In this document: one piece after another, positions 52,913-64,000 of the stretch
How the letters are laid out: each line of letters begins with the position of its first letter
How positions within the stretch are numbered: position 1 is the stretch's first letter
Assembly: GCA_016808115.1 (NCBI GenBank)
Contig: JAEQBH010000664.1
Span: 1 to 64,000 of the forward strand
Direction: 5' to 3'
Origin: Tetrastigma voinierianum
Lineage: Eukaryota > Streptophyta > Magnoliopsida > Vitales > Vitaceae
Length of the DNA: 64,000 nt
Notes under the pieces: model-generated
Told to the model about the DNA's origin: nothing
The model's database searches: none
Seen by the model: the letters and a program-made list of their open reading frames with translations, nothing else
Translations under genes and position numbers: made by a program

Positions 52913-53710
52913 GTGATAGGAGAAGAGAAAATGCTTCTCTTCGATTCACCTGGATTTCGCTTGGCCATATAATTCGATAGTCCAAGAGTTAAAGTTGCTC
53001 AACGCGATGAGAGCTACGGGCAGGGGTACCGCACCGCAAGATTCCGCCATGCTTATGTCTTGGGTTATTCTTTTCCCACTGTGTTAATTTTTGTCTAAGG
53101 GCATTTGTGTGTCCAAGGGAGATGCTGTCAAGTTTTTCTCTTCGACCTCATGACTGTATTTTGGCCATAACTTGACCATCACTCATCCGAATTGAGTGAT
53201 TCAAATTGATGGATAAATTAGACTGATAGGAGAACATATCTCCTTGAAATAGGTCAATCCAAATTCCGATCCCTTTGGACTCATAAATGCATTCAAAGTG
53301 TATGTTCAGCGCTTTTCGTTATGTTCAGACTCATGATCAGAGCTAGCTATAACTTGGCCATCACTCATTCGAATTGAGTGATTTTAATTTCCAGATGAAC
53401 TAGAATGATAGGAGACCATATTTCCTTGTAGGTATATCCAAATTCCAATCCATTTGGACTCAGAAATGCATTCAAAGGGGAGCTATGTTAAGACAGCTTG
53501 GTTCCGTTGAAAATCAGTAGTCCCTGCTTGTTTAGGATATATCTCTGAGTTTCTAAGTGATCCGATTTGCGGATTCCAGTTGGAGAAGAAACCTAAGAAC
53601 CGTATCTTCAAATATGTACAAAGAACCAAAGAGCCAAATTATGGATTAAGACCCCTAAAAATCGATATCACTGACTGCTTCTAATAAATTAATAGGTATA
53701 TATATATGCA

Positions 53711-53711
<1 letters not shown>

Positions 53712-53776
<65 letters not shown>
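53712..53776. repeat. (AT)n microsatellite
   Basis: About 32 AT repeats, followed downstream by two imperfect copies of gagaatatgaaatgagtatggtttccat... (53870-54010). Confidence 0.95.
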
Positions 53777-53780
<4 letters not shown>

Positions 53781-53864
53781 GTTTACTAATGTATATGTTT
53801 TCAAATTTATGTTATAAATGTTCAAATGAAAAAAAGGAAATGTGGTTTTCTTGACTTTAAATTA

Positions 53865-54020
53865 TGTTGAGAAAATATGAAATGAGTATGGTTTCCATTG
53901 TTTTATAAAGCATGTGTTGAGAATATATGAAATGAGTATGGTTTCCATAGTTTTATAAAGCATGTGTTGAGAAAAAAATGAAACGAGTATGGTTTCCATA
54001 GTTTTATAAAGTATGATTTA
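53865..54020. repeat. Short tandem repeat of ~65 bp
   Basis: Three copies of tgttgagaa-atgaaatgagtatggtttccatagttttataaagcatg in a row inside the chromovirus LTR. Confidence 0.75.
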
Positions 54021-54060
54021 TGGTTTCCATATTAAAGGAAATGTTTATGAACATATATTC

Positions 54061-54116
<56 letters not shown>
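54061..54116. repeat. (TA)n(TG)n compound microsatellite
   Basis: About 7 TA then 20 TG repeats in the chromovirus LTR. Confidence 0.95.
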
Positions 54117-55332
54117 CATATGAAAATGTTTGAATCCATGGTTACCCTATGCTACAAAGATAAAGTTAAAGGAAAGTCGACTAAAGTACTTTACTCATGC
54201 ATGGTACATGGGAAAGGGTTAGGATTTTTTTTATAGAGGGAAGGGAAGAGTGATGCATATTGCCATGGACGTGAAAAGTACGAAAAGGTTACCAATGCAT
54301 AATGTGATTTATTCCACAGTGCAATGGTATTTAAAAGAAAGGCACGATTTATCGGAGGTTCCTTTTTGGGCCATCAATGATCGAAGATCAAGCTCTCGTA
54401 GGTTCTTTCATGTGGGCCAACTGCAGGTTAACTAGGCGGGTTCCATCGATACGATGGATTCAAAAGGAAAAGAATGTGTAAATAAATGTTATCGAAAATG
54501 ATATTTTTATACAATTGTTTTACACATTGTATTTAACTACATGGAAAAGAAAGTAGTATTACGTTTATTAAATATATATGTTATACAATTGTTTTACACA
54601 TTGTATTTGAACTACATGGAAAAGAAAGTAAAGTTTGTTTATTGAAATGATATGTCTATACAATTTTTGTACACATTGTATTTGACTATATCTGGAAACA
54701 TTATTTTTCTATGAACTGTACTCTCACTGAGCTCCTTTAGCTCACCTTTTTCCAAATGTTTTATAAAATGTTTTCAAGGACGTAGATCGACGTGCGCTCG
54801 AGATCCTCCGAGCTGCTGATTAATTCGCCACGTGACGCACTAATTTTTGAAAATGTATAGTTTTTGTTGTAAATAACTACTTGTGCACCTTTATTTTGTA
54901 ATGTATATAAGTTTTAAAAGATTGTTTATATATCTATGGTGTTTAGAAAATGATTTTAAAGTTTGATTTGAATTTGGTTGTGGTGGACTTGATGTCCCAT
55001 GGTTGGATGTGGAGTAGATTAAATTGTTTTATTACAGGTGTTGTAAATTGGGAAATGTACGAAAAACAGAAGAAACTATGCCCGCTTTTCTATAAAGTGT
55101 TTAAGCGTATAGAAAGGGTTTGATGTTTGAAAGAAAAGAAAAGAAAAAAAAAAAAAATTTGTCCCACCATGTTTCATAAGATTTTAATGGAAAACGTAAC
55201 TGTATAAATGGGTTCGCTCCACGGATTCACTTTTAAAAAGGTTTAAAAGAAATGAAAGGTTTTTTTTCGAATTAGAGGAGGCTGAGGGTCCCCGGTTAAG
55301 AAAAAGGAAATCTGGTCAATATCCCTTCAACG

Positions 55333-55350
55333 TGGGTATCGAGCCCAAAG
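55333..55350 (+). other. Primer-binding site (initiator tRNA-Met type), degraded
   Basis: tgggtatcgagcccaaagg closely resembles TGGTATCAGAGCCCAAGG, the plant initiator-Met primer site, with small indels. It fixes the LTR end and the plus orientation. Confidence 0.6.
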
Positions 55351-55488
55351 GTTTTGAAAATGTTTTTGGGGGTTTGAGTTCTATGTCCTAAATGATTTAA
55401 TGTTTTATTTAAAGGTGCACGAGTTATTTTAAGAATTTAAATGTCATATGAACTTTATAACATATGCTATGTTTACATGTTACAGAAA

Positions 55489-56222
55489 ATGTGTCGTCGA
55501 GGTCGTCTAGCCAAGAGTAGAGTTCCTGTAGAGTTGTCTACTCCAACTGAGGAACAGATAGATGAGTCTCTGCACACCCGATTCCACCTCGTTCCCTTCC
55601 GTAGCCTTCATTGTGCAAGACCGTCACGTCCTCCAGAGCCAACGGGATTTAATATACAGCTTGATCAGATGGCTCAGATTTTAGCCACAACATTTCGTCA
55701 GCCCTGTGAGCCGAAAGTGTCCATTGAGAGGGCAAGGAAATTAGGGGTAAGAAATTATGACGGAGTAGGGGATCCTATAAAGTCATGGTCGTGGCTAGAG
55801 GGTAATGAGAGGGTGTTCAATGTTATGGGATGCTTCGATGAGCAGATGGTGACATATTCTGCTTTCCTGTTGAGAGACATAGCACTTGATTGGTGGAAGG
55901 CAATGCAGAGGGGGTGTCCTGGACCTAGTTTAAAGAGGAGTTTCTAGAGAAATTCTACCCTACGGTCTATAAAGATCAGAAAATTGTAGAATTTTTCAAG
56001 CTCGAGCAAGGGACCACGTCTTTGACAGATTACGAAAAGAAGTTCTCGGAACTAGTGCGACATGTTCCTTTATTTTGTGACCAATGGTGTACGAAAAGTA
56101 AGAGGCTCAGAGTGGGCTCGGGAAAAGAGGTCAAGAGCATTTTCACGCTACCTCTTACTCGACGGACAATGAGGTCAATCGGGATAGAGAGGAGTTTGGG
56201 ATTAGCCCTAGATCAAGTATAG
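55489..56222 (+). pseudogene. Gag of the chromovirus, broken
   Basis: The frame from ATG 55489 reads an Arg-rich start, then FNIQLDQMAQILATTF and RKLGVRNYDGVGDPIKSWSW LEGNERVF, then CFDEQMVTYSAFLLRDIALDWW, the conserved capsid signature (F.G..DP..A..WL..E..F, A...L...A..WW). A shift at 55920-55960 is followed by the EEFLEKF-Y type segment and then TTSLTDYEKKFSELVRHVPL (56010-56060), also conserved. The knuckle expected near 56450-56560 is not intact (CDND...GHF). The ORF annotated from 55441 would start 16 codons upstream. Confidence 0.75.
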
Positions 56223-56699
56223 TCTGTATGGGCCAAGAGAGATGGATCTACTTGGACTTAGGGTAGATCCAGTAAAAAGTCAAAGAAGGGAGGAAAACCA
56301 CCATGGGCAACTAGTAAGATAGTCGAGGCAAGAAATTAATGCACTTGGGCATAACCATCGAATGGAACTTCTTCTAATCTTTAAGACAAGAATGCAAGAG
56401 TGTGGAAGGTTTCACGTAGGAATGTGATGGGGAAAATTCATGTTTGTTGCGATGTGACAATGACATTTTGCAAAGGAATGTCCACAAGCTAGCCTCCCAG
56501 TTGGGTCGCCATGTACTGCACCAAGATGTGGGCCATTTTCAGCTGGTAGAGGTCAGGATCAGAGAGGGGCACCCGGTAGAGGTTCTACTCCTTCCAATAG
56601 ACCTAGTGTATCAGCAGGCAGAGGTTAGCCACCCAGAGGACCTCCAGGTCGACCTATGACCCGTGCCGTGGTATTCAGGGTTACTCAGAGGACTCGAGC

Positions 56700-57110
56700 A
56701 CGTCCCAATGCTGCGGATGTATGATTTCGCTTCGACCGTGATGCTCATATTCTTATGTAATCTCTGTGAGCTACACATTCTTTTATTTATATGAGGTTTA
56801 TTTCAAATGTTAATGTGGAGGAGTCCCAACCTATAAACTGCAAAGATAGTGGTATCTTCCTATAGCGTATCTATACTAGAGAGAAAGTGTTTATGCGGAT
56901 AACAGGTGATTTTTTTGAGGCCAGGAGTTTCGCAGACTTGATATTATTAGACATCCAGCAAGACTTTGATGTTATATTAGGCATGGACGGCTATTCAGAC
57001 ATCATGATATAGTGGATTGTTATAGAAAAGAGGTTAGGTTCTCGCAGACCGTGGGAGACAGAGGTCAGTGGTTCTGCGGGTTACGAAGATATCACCCAAC
57101 AAGATATGAC
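56700..57110 (+). pseudogene. Chromovirus protease region (decayed)
   Basis: Between gag and RT. I can read only fragments in several frames (for example LDIQQDFDVILGMDGYSDIM near 56950-57010, resembling the protease segment D.DVILGMDWL). The catalytic D-S-G loop expected near 56790 is not visible (only stop-ridden sequence). Confidence 0.5.
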
Positions 57111-57115
57111 AAATT

Positions 57116-57729
57116 ATGAAGGCTAGTAAGATGCTCCAGAAGTCATATCAGGGGTACCTAGCTTATGCCGTTGAGGTGAGGGATAGTGGTAGTCGACTAG
57201 AAGATAGTTCGGTAGTTAGAGAATTTCCGGATGTATTTCCAGATGATCTTCCAGGTATACCTCCAGATAGAGAGATTGATTTTCAGATTGAATTGGCCCC
57301 TAGGACAAAACCAATCTCTAAGGCACCTTACAGGATGGCTCCTTTAGAGTTGAAAGAATTGAAAGTACAGATGGAGGAGCTTGTGAGTAAAGGTTTTGTC
57401 AAGCCAAGTACTTCATGCTTGAGAGCTTAATTCAGTTTGTGAAGAAGGATGGAAATTTGAGATTGTGTATTGATTACAGTTCGATAAAGTGACAATACAC
57501 AAAATCAATACCGCTCCACGGATTGATGATCTTTTTGATCAATTACGGGGGAGCGAGGGTATTTTGAAGAACTGATCAGGGTCAAGATTCTCATCAGTCA
57601 AGATCAGGTCGAGAGGATGTTCCCAGGCGACTTTAGAACCACGACATGGGCATTACGAGTTCTTAGTCATGCCATTTGGACTAATTAATGCCCCAACTAC
57701 TTTTATGGATCTTATGAATAGGATCTTTC
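57116..57729 (+). pseudogene. Chromovirus reverse transcriptase N-terminal part
   Basis: VREFPDVFPDDLPGIPPDRE, then KPISKAPYRMAPLELKELK and LVSKGFVKPS up to 57430, the typical chromovirus RT entry. After a shift, FVKKDGNLRLCIDY and KINTAPRIDDLFDQL (57440-57545) give the first half of the palm, and later GHYEFLVMPFGLINAPTTFMD (about 57650-57710) is the motif before YVDD. It is cut at 57729 by the next insertion before the catalytic YVDD. Confidence 0.75.
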
Positions 57730-59416
57730 TAATGGAAATAAAATAAAAACGCAGCGGAATTAGGTTTTAAATTACAGAGAAAATCTTATTTATGAGACCA
57801 TCTGTTACATATTAATATCAAAAGGTGAAGATCAGATCTATACCTGTTATTGTTATAGGTGATTTGTTGGCTAGTAGGGTTGAAACAACTCCCTGCAAGG
57901 TCTTCAATTCCGCCCTCCTTCCTTGAGGTGTGTGGGCACCAACGATTCGAGATGCGGAACTGATACACTCTAGTTTTTTACGCTGGATCTGCCTTGCGAT
58001 AATACACGTGAAGACGAGGATCTCTAAGGGAAGAGACTCTACAGGAGACTAGAGTAGAAAAACTCCTTTTTTTTTTTCTCCTTTTTTTCATTGGGCAAGG
58101 TTCTTATTTATAATCAACCCTAATTGCATAAATATCGACCAATTTATTTTCAAATTTTTCCCATACGGTCTTGATTAATGTAAAACGATCGTGCTGATTA
58201 CTCATGTCTATGTTGTCCATTATTAATTTATATGATCCCTACTTATTACTTTTAATCTATAGTAGTCAATAATTTGTAACGAGTCCTAATTAATACTCTT
58301 AATCTATAAGCTGTCAATATTAATTGTAACAATCCTAATTAATAGCGTCGAAGAAATTATTTTCGAGCCTTGATCATAGAGTGTAATATATTCCAAATCA
58401 TGAATGTTCTATTGGCTAATATAGGGTGGAATTGGGACCCATGGACCTATAATTTCAAGCTTGATAAATTCAATAATTAATTAAACTCTTTAATCAATCA
58501 TTTTAATTTATTAATTTGAGTTATTCCACTTCAAAAACTTGAAATTGAACTCTTGTCCTTACGATATCGATTTACTCGGAAATTAGTGTCCATTGATTTA
58601 ATCGTACATGCGATTATATCCTCAAGAAGTGATTCATAACTAAGTCAGATTGAAATTACCGTTTTGCCCCTACAATTATATCTTGATCCTTAGTTCCATT
58701 AATCCATTAGTGAATAGTTAATTTACTAAACACGTTATAAATTAGGCGCTCTTGTTCGATTCAGGAACCAACATAAAGGAACCATTGTCCGACTTCCATA
58801 GGAAGGGTTAGTTCCATGTCCATAGTTCACATTCCAGTACGCATACATCGATGGGCCTCGAGAGACAAGTATTGGGCCCGTTCCATAGCGGGCTTTAACC
58901 CGTACTCAAAAGACGATTGACATAAGCGAGAGTCTATGACTACTTTCGAGGATTGAAGCGATACATATGATCATCTAGCGGTATTGTTTGAATTCTTGAG
59001 ACAAACGATATTTAAAAGAATTTGAAAACTACACCTTGATCCATCACATATAATCTTATGTGCTATATGGAGCCTGCTAATGTCATACATTAGTGACAGG
59101 ATTAAGGTCACTTCATTCTCGATGATAATTGGGCCAGCCCCGGTAATATTTAATTTGAAGATCCCCGAACTTGATTAATTTATTACGGACAATTTGATTT
59201 ATAATCCTGTATAGATCCTCTCGGTGTATAAGCGTTATGCGGGGTTATGGTTCACAATTAACTAAATGTCTGGGATTTTCGACGTTTCATTCATACATTA
59301 TGAACAAAATAGCTAAATGTAATAAATATGACACTTTATTAATTTCATAAAACATAAATACAAATTCATGCTTTGATTTTATACTACGCAAGAAATTTAT
59401 TCCTAATTCTATGACA
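57730..59416 (-). mobile_element. 3' LTR of the terminal element
   Basis: Shares with the right LTR tgaaacaactccctgca, ccgccctccttccttgaggtgtgtg, gggatctctaaggg, attatttatctaaac-type T/A blocks, gggacccatggac and ggttattccactt. The left end is at the RT break; the right end (ctatgaca) is inferred. Plus-strand ORFs here are not genes. Confidence 0.65.
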
Positions 59417-61908
59417 GCTCCTACCCAGCTGTGAGCCGTCGGCCCCGTTCAGACTACCATGAGCACTCCCCATCGTGAAGCCCTGGAAGAACTAAGCATA
59501 CGCAAAGAGAAGAAATAAATATGGTTAGTGGACCTGAGATCAATTATCTAGGATTGACTACTCGACTTCACTAGTTGGTTCTAAAACCTGATAAATCAAA
59601 TTTACCTTTCTTTTCCTTGATTCGGAGAGACCCACTTTATATTCTGATTTCTCTCTTCAATGCCCATCGACTCATGATTGAAACAATTTTCACCCACAGG
59701 TTTCCTTTTTCCTTTGGAGGCCCTTCCTTCCATCAAAACACGGTTTTAGAAGCAAACTAGCCACCATTCTTTTGATGTTTCTCATGAAGGCACCATGTTA
59801 GACTCCTTCCCTCTTTAGCTGTATTAATTCAGAAAAGGAAAGATGAGAGACCTCAGTTTTAAACCGGCAATTTATGCCAGTCTTTGAGTCCTTGTCTTGA
59901 GATGGCCTCGAAGGTTTGGAGTCATTCGACCCAGTTAGATTTTACCATTATGATCAAACTTGTTCATAACTGGTCTTCATTGGTGAAGAAAATGAGTAGT
60001 GAATCAGTAAACCATCACTCGCTTGAGTGCGCTCATCTATTATGGCGGTGATGTGCTGTTCCAGTAATATCTTCAGGAACATGGTCATGAGCAGTACCTT
60101 TGTACTCATCTTAGCATTCATAGTACTTTCTAGTAGCTTCATGGCCAGCTGACCGATTGCTTCGAACATGTTTGGAGGAATCCATAATCTCAATGGCGGT
60201 TCCATCCTCTCATGTTTTAGCTAAACGCGTCGACATGTTGGCTAGCATATAGCTTGGGCTTTGTTATTAGCGAATCCAGCGTTCATATGGTTCTCGTACA
60301 CTACGGCGGCATTATTTGCGAGTTCTGGGGACATTCCTCAATGAGAACAAATCTGTGTTCTCGCGGACTAACATGATATTAACATTACTTTTCCACTTTA
60401 CAAAATTATCACTTAGGTTAAGGATTCATTCGCGATAAAGCAATTATAGGGTTTGAATGAGACATTATTCTTGAAATTAAATAAACGTATTATTACATGC
60501 GGCGAAGAAGCATCAAATATATTTTGGAATAGCAACGTGATGCATGAATGCGCAGAAATTAAAACACATAAAACAAAAATACTAATCCAAGGTAAGTTAA
60601 CCTACAATTAATATCCGCCAGTAGGGTAGGTCATTAATTATAAATTAAATTTGAGACTATCTCAAATTAATAAATGAGACTCAAAATATCTCATATTTTC
60701 CCTCATTTATTAACTACCTTTATTTCGGTCAAGATATAATTAACCGTTTAATTGTATCTTCTTGAGTGTGACCCATCGTTTGAGTTACAACAAGCAACTG
60801 GTGCCGTAGTAGGGTAGGTCAATCTTGGAATACATCATCGACCACCATGCATAGGAGATTGCATGATGATATTAGCCAGGTGGACACCCTCAGTAGGAGA
60901 GGACATAATCAAGGCGTCACTAGGCGCCACTAAAACCTCACGGTGTTGGACTAACGATGGAGACCTTGGGGCACATTGTCCACATGCCCTTCTCCACTCA
61001 ATATTTTAAACTTATGTGTTTTCTAGTTATAAGAGCATCATATGTTTTATAATCTGGCAGTGTATATCATATAATTAATTTACTGAGTGACAAGAATCTA
61101 ATTCTATTAAATGAGGCGTGCTAAAGTTCAATCTAGTGGGCTGGTTTATTAAGTTAAACAATCCAGGCTAATTGGAGCCTGGAGTTTAGGTAAACCTAGC
61201 TCCATAGTGTAAAGGGCCTAATTAACTCTTTAAAGTCTGACATATTTGGGCCTATTGTTTATTACCATCTTTTTAACAAAATCAATCATTTTATTAAGAG
61301 TGGAATATTCTAGGTTAAATAAGGGCTAACTTATTAGTAAGCGCAAACTGATCAAATTAATTGATACCAGGATTTAGCCCCATTAAACTATATCCACATT
61401 ATTAATTGATATTCAGTGGCAAATAAACAAACATTCATAGTGAAACATATGTTTCTAAAGGATGGTATGCATGATACAATATGGTGGGCATTCATGTATG
61501 ACATGTTATATGCATGGGCATGTTCGAATTGCATCATACATTTAGTAACATAAAGTAAATAAATAAATAAATAAAAGCGGTAGGGTGTTTTGGGTATTTC
61601 TAATAATTACAACCTTTGAAAAATAATGAAAAAATTAAGAATTACATAATGGGCTACTTGCAGTGCATAATTCCCAAGTGCTCCATCTTCATCATCCCGA
61701 CCAGTTGTGTAATTTAAGTCCACGATAATAAAAAAATTACAAAAAATCTATGCGATAATGGCTTACAAGATCTAGGAAATAAAGAAAACCTAACTCAAAA
61801 CACTGTATAATTAACGACCCTCATCCATCCATACACAACCTGAAATAATCACATTAAAATATGCGAGAATGCCCACTCATGCATGAATCGAAAACAATTT
61901 TCTTAAAC

Positions 61909-61999
<91 letters not shown>

Positions 62000-62024
62000 G
62001 CATTTACATGGACGCTCGTGCAAG
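59417..62024 (-). other. Interior of the terminal element
   Basis: No RT, integrase or protease motif on either strand. A minus-strand ORF of 83 codons (60205-59954), MEPPLRLWIPPNMFEAIGQL..., has no recognised domain. Two related phrases, aggtaagttaacctacaatt...ccgccagtagggtaggtc and gtgccgtagtagggtaggtcaatc (60590-60820), form a local repeat. The rest is non-coding. Confidence 0.4.
61914..61994. repeat. (AT)n microsatellite
   Basis: About 40 AT repeats just inside the right LTR; the Tyr-Ile ORFs on both strands are artefacts. Confidence 0.97.
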
Positions 62025-62204
62025 TGATGGAAATAAAATAAAAGCGCGAGGTGGGTTTTAAAATTTTGAAAATCTTATTTTCGCGGGAACATACAAAACC
62101 TATAATAATATCCAAAAGTGAGATCGGATCTATACTGTATTGTTATAGGAGATTTGTTGGCCAGTAGGGTTGAAACAACTCCCTGCACCAGGGTCTTCAA
62201 TTCC

Positions 62205-63030
62205 GCCCTCCTTCCTTGAGGTGTGTGAGCCTGCTTGATTCGAATCTGACAATCTGCTTATAGTTTTCTTCTACGGATCTACCTTGCGTACTCAACACAT
62301 TAGACAAGGGATCTCTAAGGGGAAGAGACTCTCTAGGAGACTAGGATATGAAAAAACTCTTTTTTTTTTTCTCCTTTTTTTTTTCATTGGGGCAAGGGTT
62401 TCTTATTTATAATCAACCCTAATTGCATAAATATCCAACCAATTTGGATATTTTCAAATTTGCCCCATACGGTCTTGATTAATAACAAACAGTCGTGCGA
62501 TTACTATAATGTAGCTGTCGATTAATTATGCAGTCCTACTTATTGCACTTTTTAATCTATAACTGTCCAATATTAATTTGCAACAGTCCTAAATAATATA
62601 GCAATCTATAATCAGTGCCCTCCTTCCTTGAGGTGTGTGGGCACAACGATTCAGATGCAGACAATACACTCTAAGTTTTACCTTTGGATCTACCTTGCGT
62701 ACTCAACACATGAAACAAGGGATCTCTAAGGGGAAGAGACTCTCTAGGAGACTAGGGTATGAAAAAACTCATTTTTTTTTTCTCCTTCTTTTTTTTTTTT
62801 CATTGGGGCAAGGGTTTCTTATTTATAATCAACCCTAATTGCATAAATATCCAACCAGTTTGGATATTTTCAGAATTTCCCCATAGGTCTTGATTAATAT
62901 GAAGCAGTGGTGTGATTGCTCATGTCTGTGTGTCGATCATTAATTTGTAACAATCCTACTTATTACTTTTAATCTATAACTGTCCAATATTAATTTGTAA
63001 TAGTCCTAATTAATACTCTTAATATATAAC
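62205..63030. repeat. Tandem duplication of ~412 bp inside the right LTR
   Basis: The block ccctccttccttgaggtgtgtg ... tttaatctataactgtccaatattaat occurs at 62205-62616 and again from 62617, with the TATA sequence and the T-run in both copies. The left LTR has it once. It doubles the promoter of the element. Confidence 0.8.
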
Positions 63031-63070
63031 TGTCCAATATTAATTTGTAACAGTCCTAATTAATAAGTAA
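62940..63070. repeat. ~47-bp tandem repeat in the right LTR
   Basis: Three copies of ttaatctataactgtccaatattaatttgtaacagtcctaattaata. The left LTR has two degraded copies (58245-58350). Confidence 0.75.
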
Positions 63071-64000
63071 CTGTCCAGAAAATTATTTTCCATGCCTTGA
63101 TCATAGAGTGTAATATATTCCAAATCATGAATCGTTCATTGTAGTAATATAGGAGGTGGAATTGGGACCCATGGACAATAATTAATTAAACTCTTTAATC
63201 AATCATTTTAATTTATTAATTTCAGAGTTATTCCACTAAAAACTTGGTGAACTCTTGTCCTTCTGATGTCATTTTACTCGGGAAATTCAAGTGTCCGTGA
63301 GTTTAATCATTACATGCAGTTCTATCCTCAAGAAGTGGTTCATAACTAGAGTCGAGATGAAACCGTTTTATCTAATTATATCTTGATCTTGATTCTATTA
63401 ATCCATTTAGTGAGCAGGTTAATTTATAAGCTTTATTTATAAATTAGGCGCTCACGGTTCCCGAACCTTGACATAAGGGAACTAAGGTCAGCTTCCACCG
63501 GAAGGTTGGATTCCATGTCCTGGATTCACATTCAGTGCGTACATCGTGGGCCTCAGGAGCCCCTGATATTGGGCCCATTCCATATGAGGCTGTATGACTG
63601 GCCCGATTGACATAAACGGGGGTCTATGACTACTCGAGTTGAGGCCCGATGCGCATATGATCATCTGGGCGTTGTTTGAGATTCTTGAAATAAACGGTAT
63701 TTAAAAAGAATTGCGCACCTTAGTCTGTCTATATAATCTTATTATATATGGAGCCTCCACTTTAATGTCGCCACATTAGTGACCGGATTAAGGTCACTTC
63801 ATTCTGTGTGCTTGAGACCGCCCAGTATTTAATTTGAAGATCCCCGAACTTGATTAATTTGTGCAGAGACAATTTGATTATAATCCATAACCTCGATCCT
63901 CTAGGTATAATTGTTATACTTGAGGTTATAGTTTACATTAATAAATGCAGGTTTACGGCGTTTCATTCATACATTATGCACAAAAATAGTTAAATGTAAT

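Larger units (their letters stand above)
52273..55330 (+). mobile_element. 5' LTR of the chromovirus
   Basis: Starts TGTAAGACCCCCGACTTAC with the family signature taaatctcggatgatgaaacggacttcaccgttg. About 3.06 kb, long even for the family, partly through microsatellites. An AG run and leader (52886-52935) and the gcattgcccac-type block are weak here. The right border is inferred from the primer-binding site. Confidence 0.6.
52273..57729 (+). mobile_element. Chromovirus (Tekay/Del-like) retrotransposon, 5' part
   Basis: LTR (52273 to about 55330), methionyl-tRNA-type primer site, gag and RT start are all on the plus strand. It inserted into the caulimovirid after FNQEDTNLVKN, and is itself interrupted at 57730 by the terminal element. 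Integrase, chromodomain and 3' LTR would lie beyond the window. Coding parts are stop-ridden. Confidence 0.7.
57730..64000 (-). mobile_element. LTR element without recognisable pol, minus orientation (runs off the window)
   Basis: Two long related blocks start (T)AATGGAAATAAAATAAAA and TGATGGAAATAAAATAAAA (57730 and 62025) and stay alignable for 1.7-1.9 kb. They contain, on the minus strand, a TATA box (GGGTTGATTATAAATAAG, repeated in each LTR), so transcription runs leftward: 62025-64000 is the 5' LTR and 57730-59416 the 3' LTR. The interior (59417-62024) is 2.6 kb with one short minus ORF and no RT or integrase. It is probably non-autonomous and inserted in the chromovirus RT. The superfamily is unclear. 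Confidence 0.65.
62025..64000 (-). mobile_element. 5' LTR of the terminal element (incomplete)
   Basis: Starts TGATGGAAATAAAATAAAAGCG. It is longer than the left LTR because of a tandem duplication of about 412 bp (separate entry), and it is cut by the window edge about 100 bp before its expected end. Confidence 0.65.

Noticed and set aside
1..64000. tRNA, rRNA or other structured RNA genes
   Set aside because: No cloverleaf with A and B boxes or rRNA-like stretch was noticed; this was a reading by eye and a tRNA search would be decisive.

Overview
This window looks like a repeat-rich plant (eudicot-type) nuclear genome. The only recognisable host gene is a nucleus-encoded plastid-division gene. 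Everything else I can identify is LTR retrotransposons, solo LTRs, a MITE, a large foldback and an integrated plant pararetrovirus. There are no bacterial-style operons, no CRISPR array and no RNA gene that I can support.

Layout. 1-8010: the 3' part of a plus-strand Ty3/gypsy retrotransposon of the Tat/Ogre type (copy A). It shows the end of pol, then a long antisense section with a minisatellite and an antisense ORF, then the 3' LTR; an LTR-like sequence of about 2.5 kb sits inside the minisatellite. 8011-11865: an AT-rich inverted repeat with arms of about 1 kb, one arm split by a minus-oriented solo LTR. 13211-19247: an ARC6 homologue in six exon-like blocks, crossed by small indels, with one intron carrying a hAT-like MITE and another a CT-rich tract. 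21273-21995: a solo LTR of the same family as copy A. 22040-52272: one endogenous caulimovirid (movement protein, coat protein with zinc knuckle, protease, reverse transcriptase, all plus strand) split into three pieces. The first split is a 22.7-kb minus-strand Tat element (copy B, 23708-46367) with TGATG/CATCA ends and an ACTAG target duplication. Copy B itself holds an Athila-type element (33532-41380) and two solo LTRs. The second split is a 2.5-kb LTR-type insertion, and the third (52273) is a Tekay-like chromovirus. 57730-64000: the chromovirus reverse transcriptase is cut by a minus-oriented LTR element without recognisable pol, which leaves the window inside its second LTR.

How it fits together. 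Insertion order can be read from the nesting: virus first, then Tat copy B, then Athila and the solo LTRs inside B; separately virus, then chromovirus, then the terminal element. Tat copies A and B lie in opposite orientation on either side of ARC6. Both carry the same unusual antisense half: a plant-transposon-like ORF, a ~57-bp minisatellite, a TATA box and a poly(A) signal, all opposite to gag-pol. Nearly every coding region, ARC6 included, is broken by 1-2 base indels. That fits either old decayed sequence or an assembly with residual indel errors, and the choice between these decides whether ARC6 here is a pseudogene.
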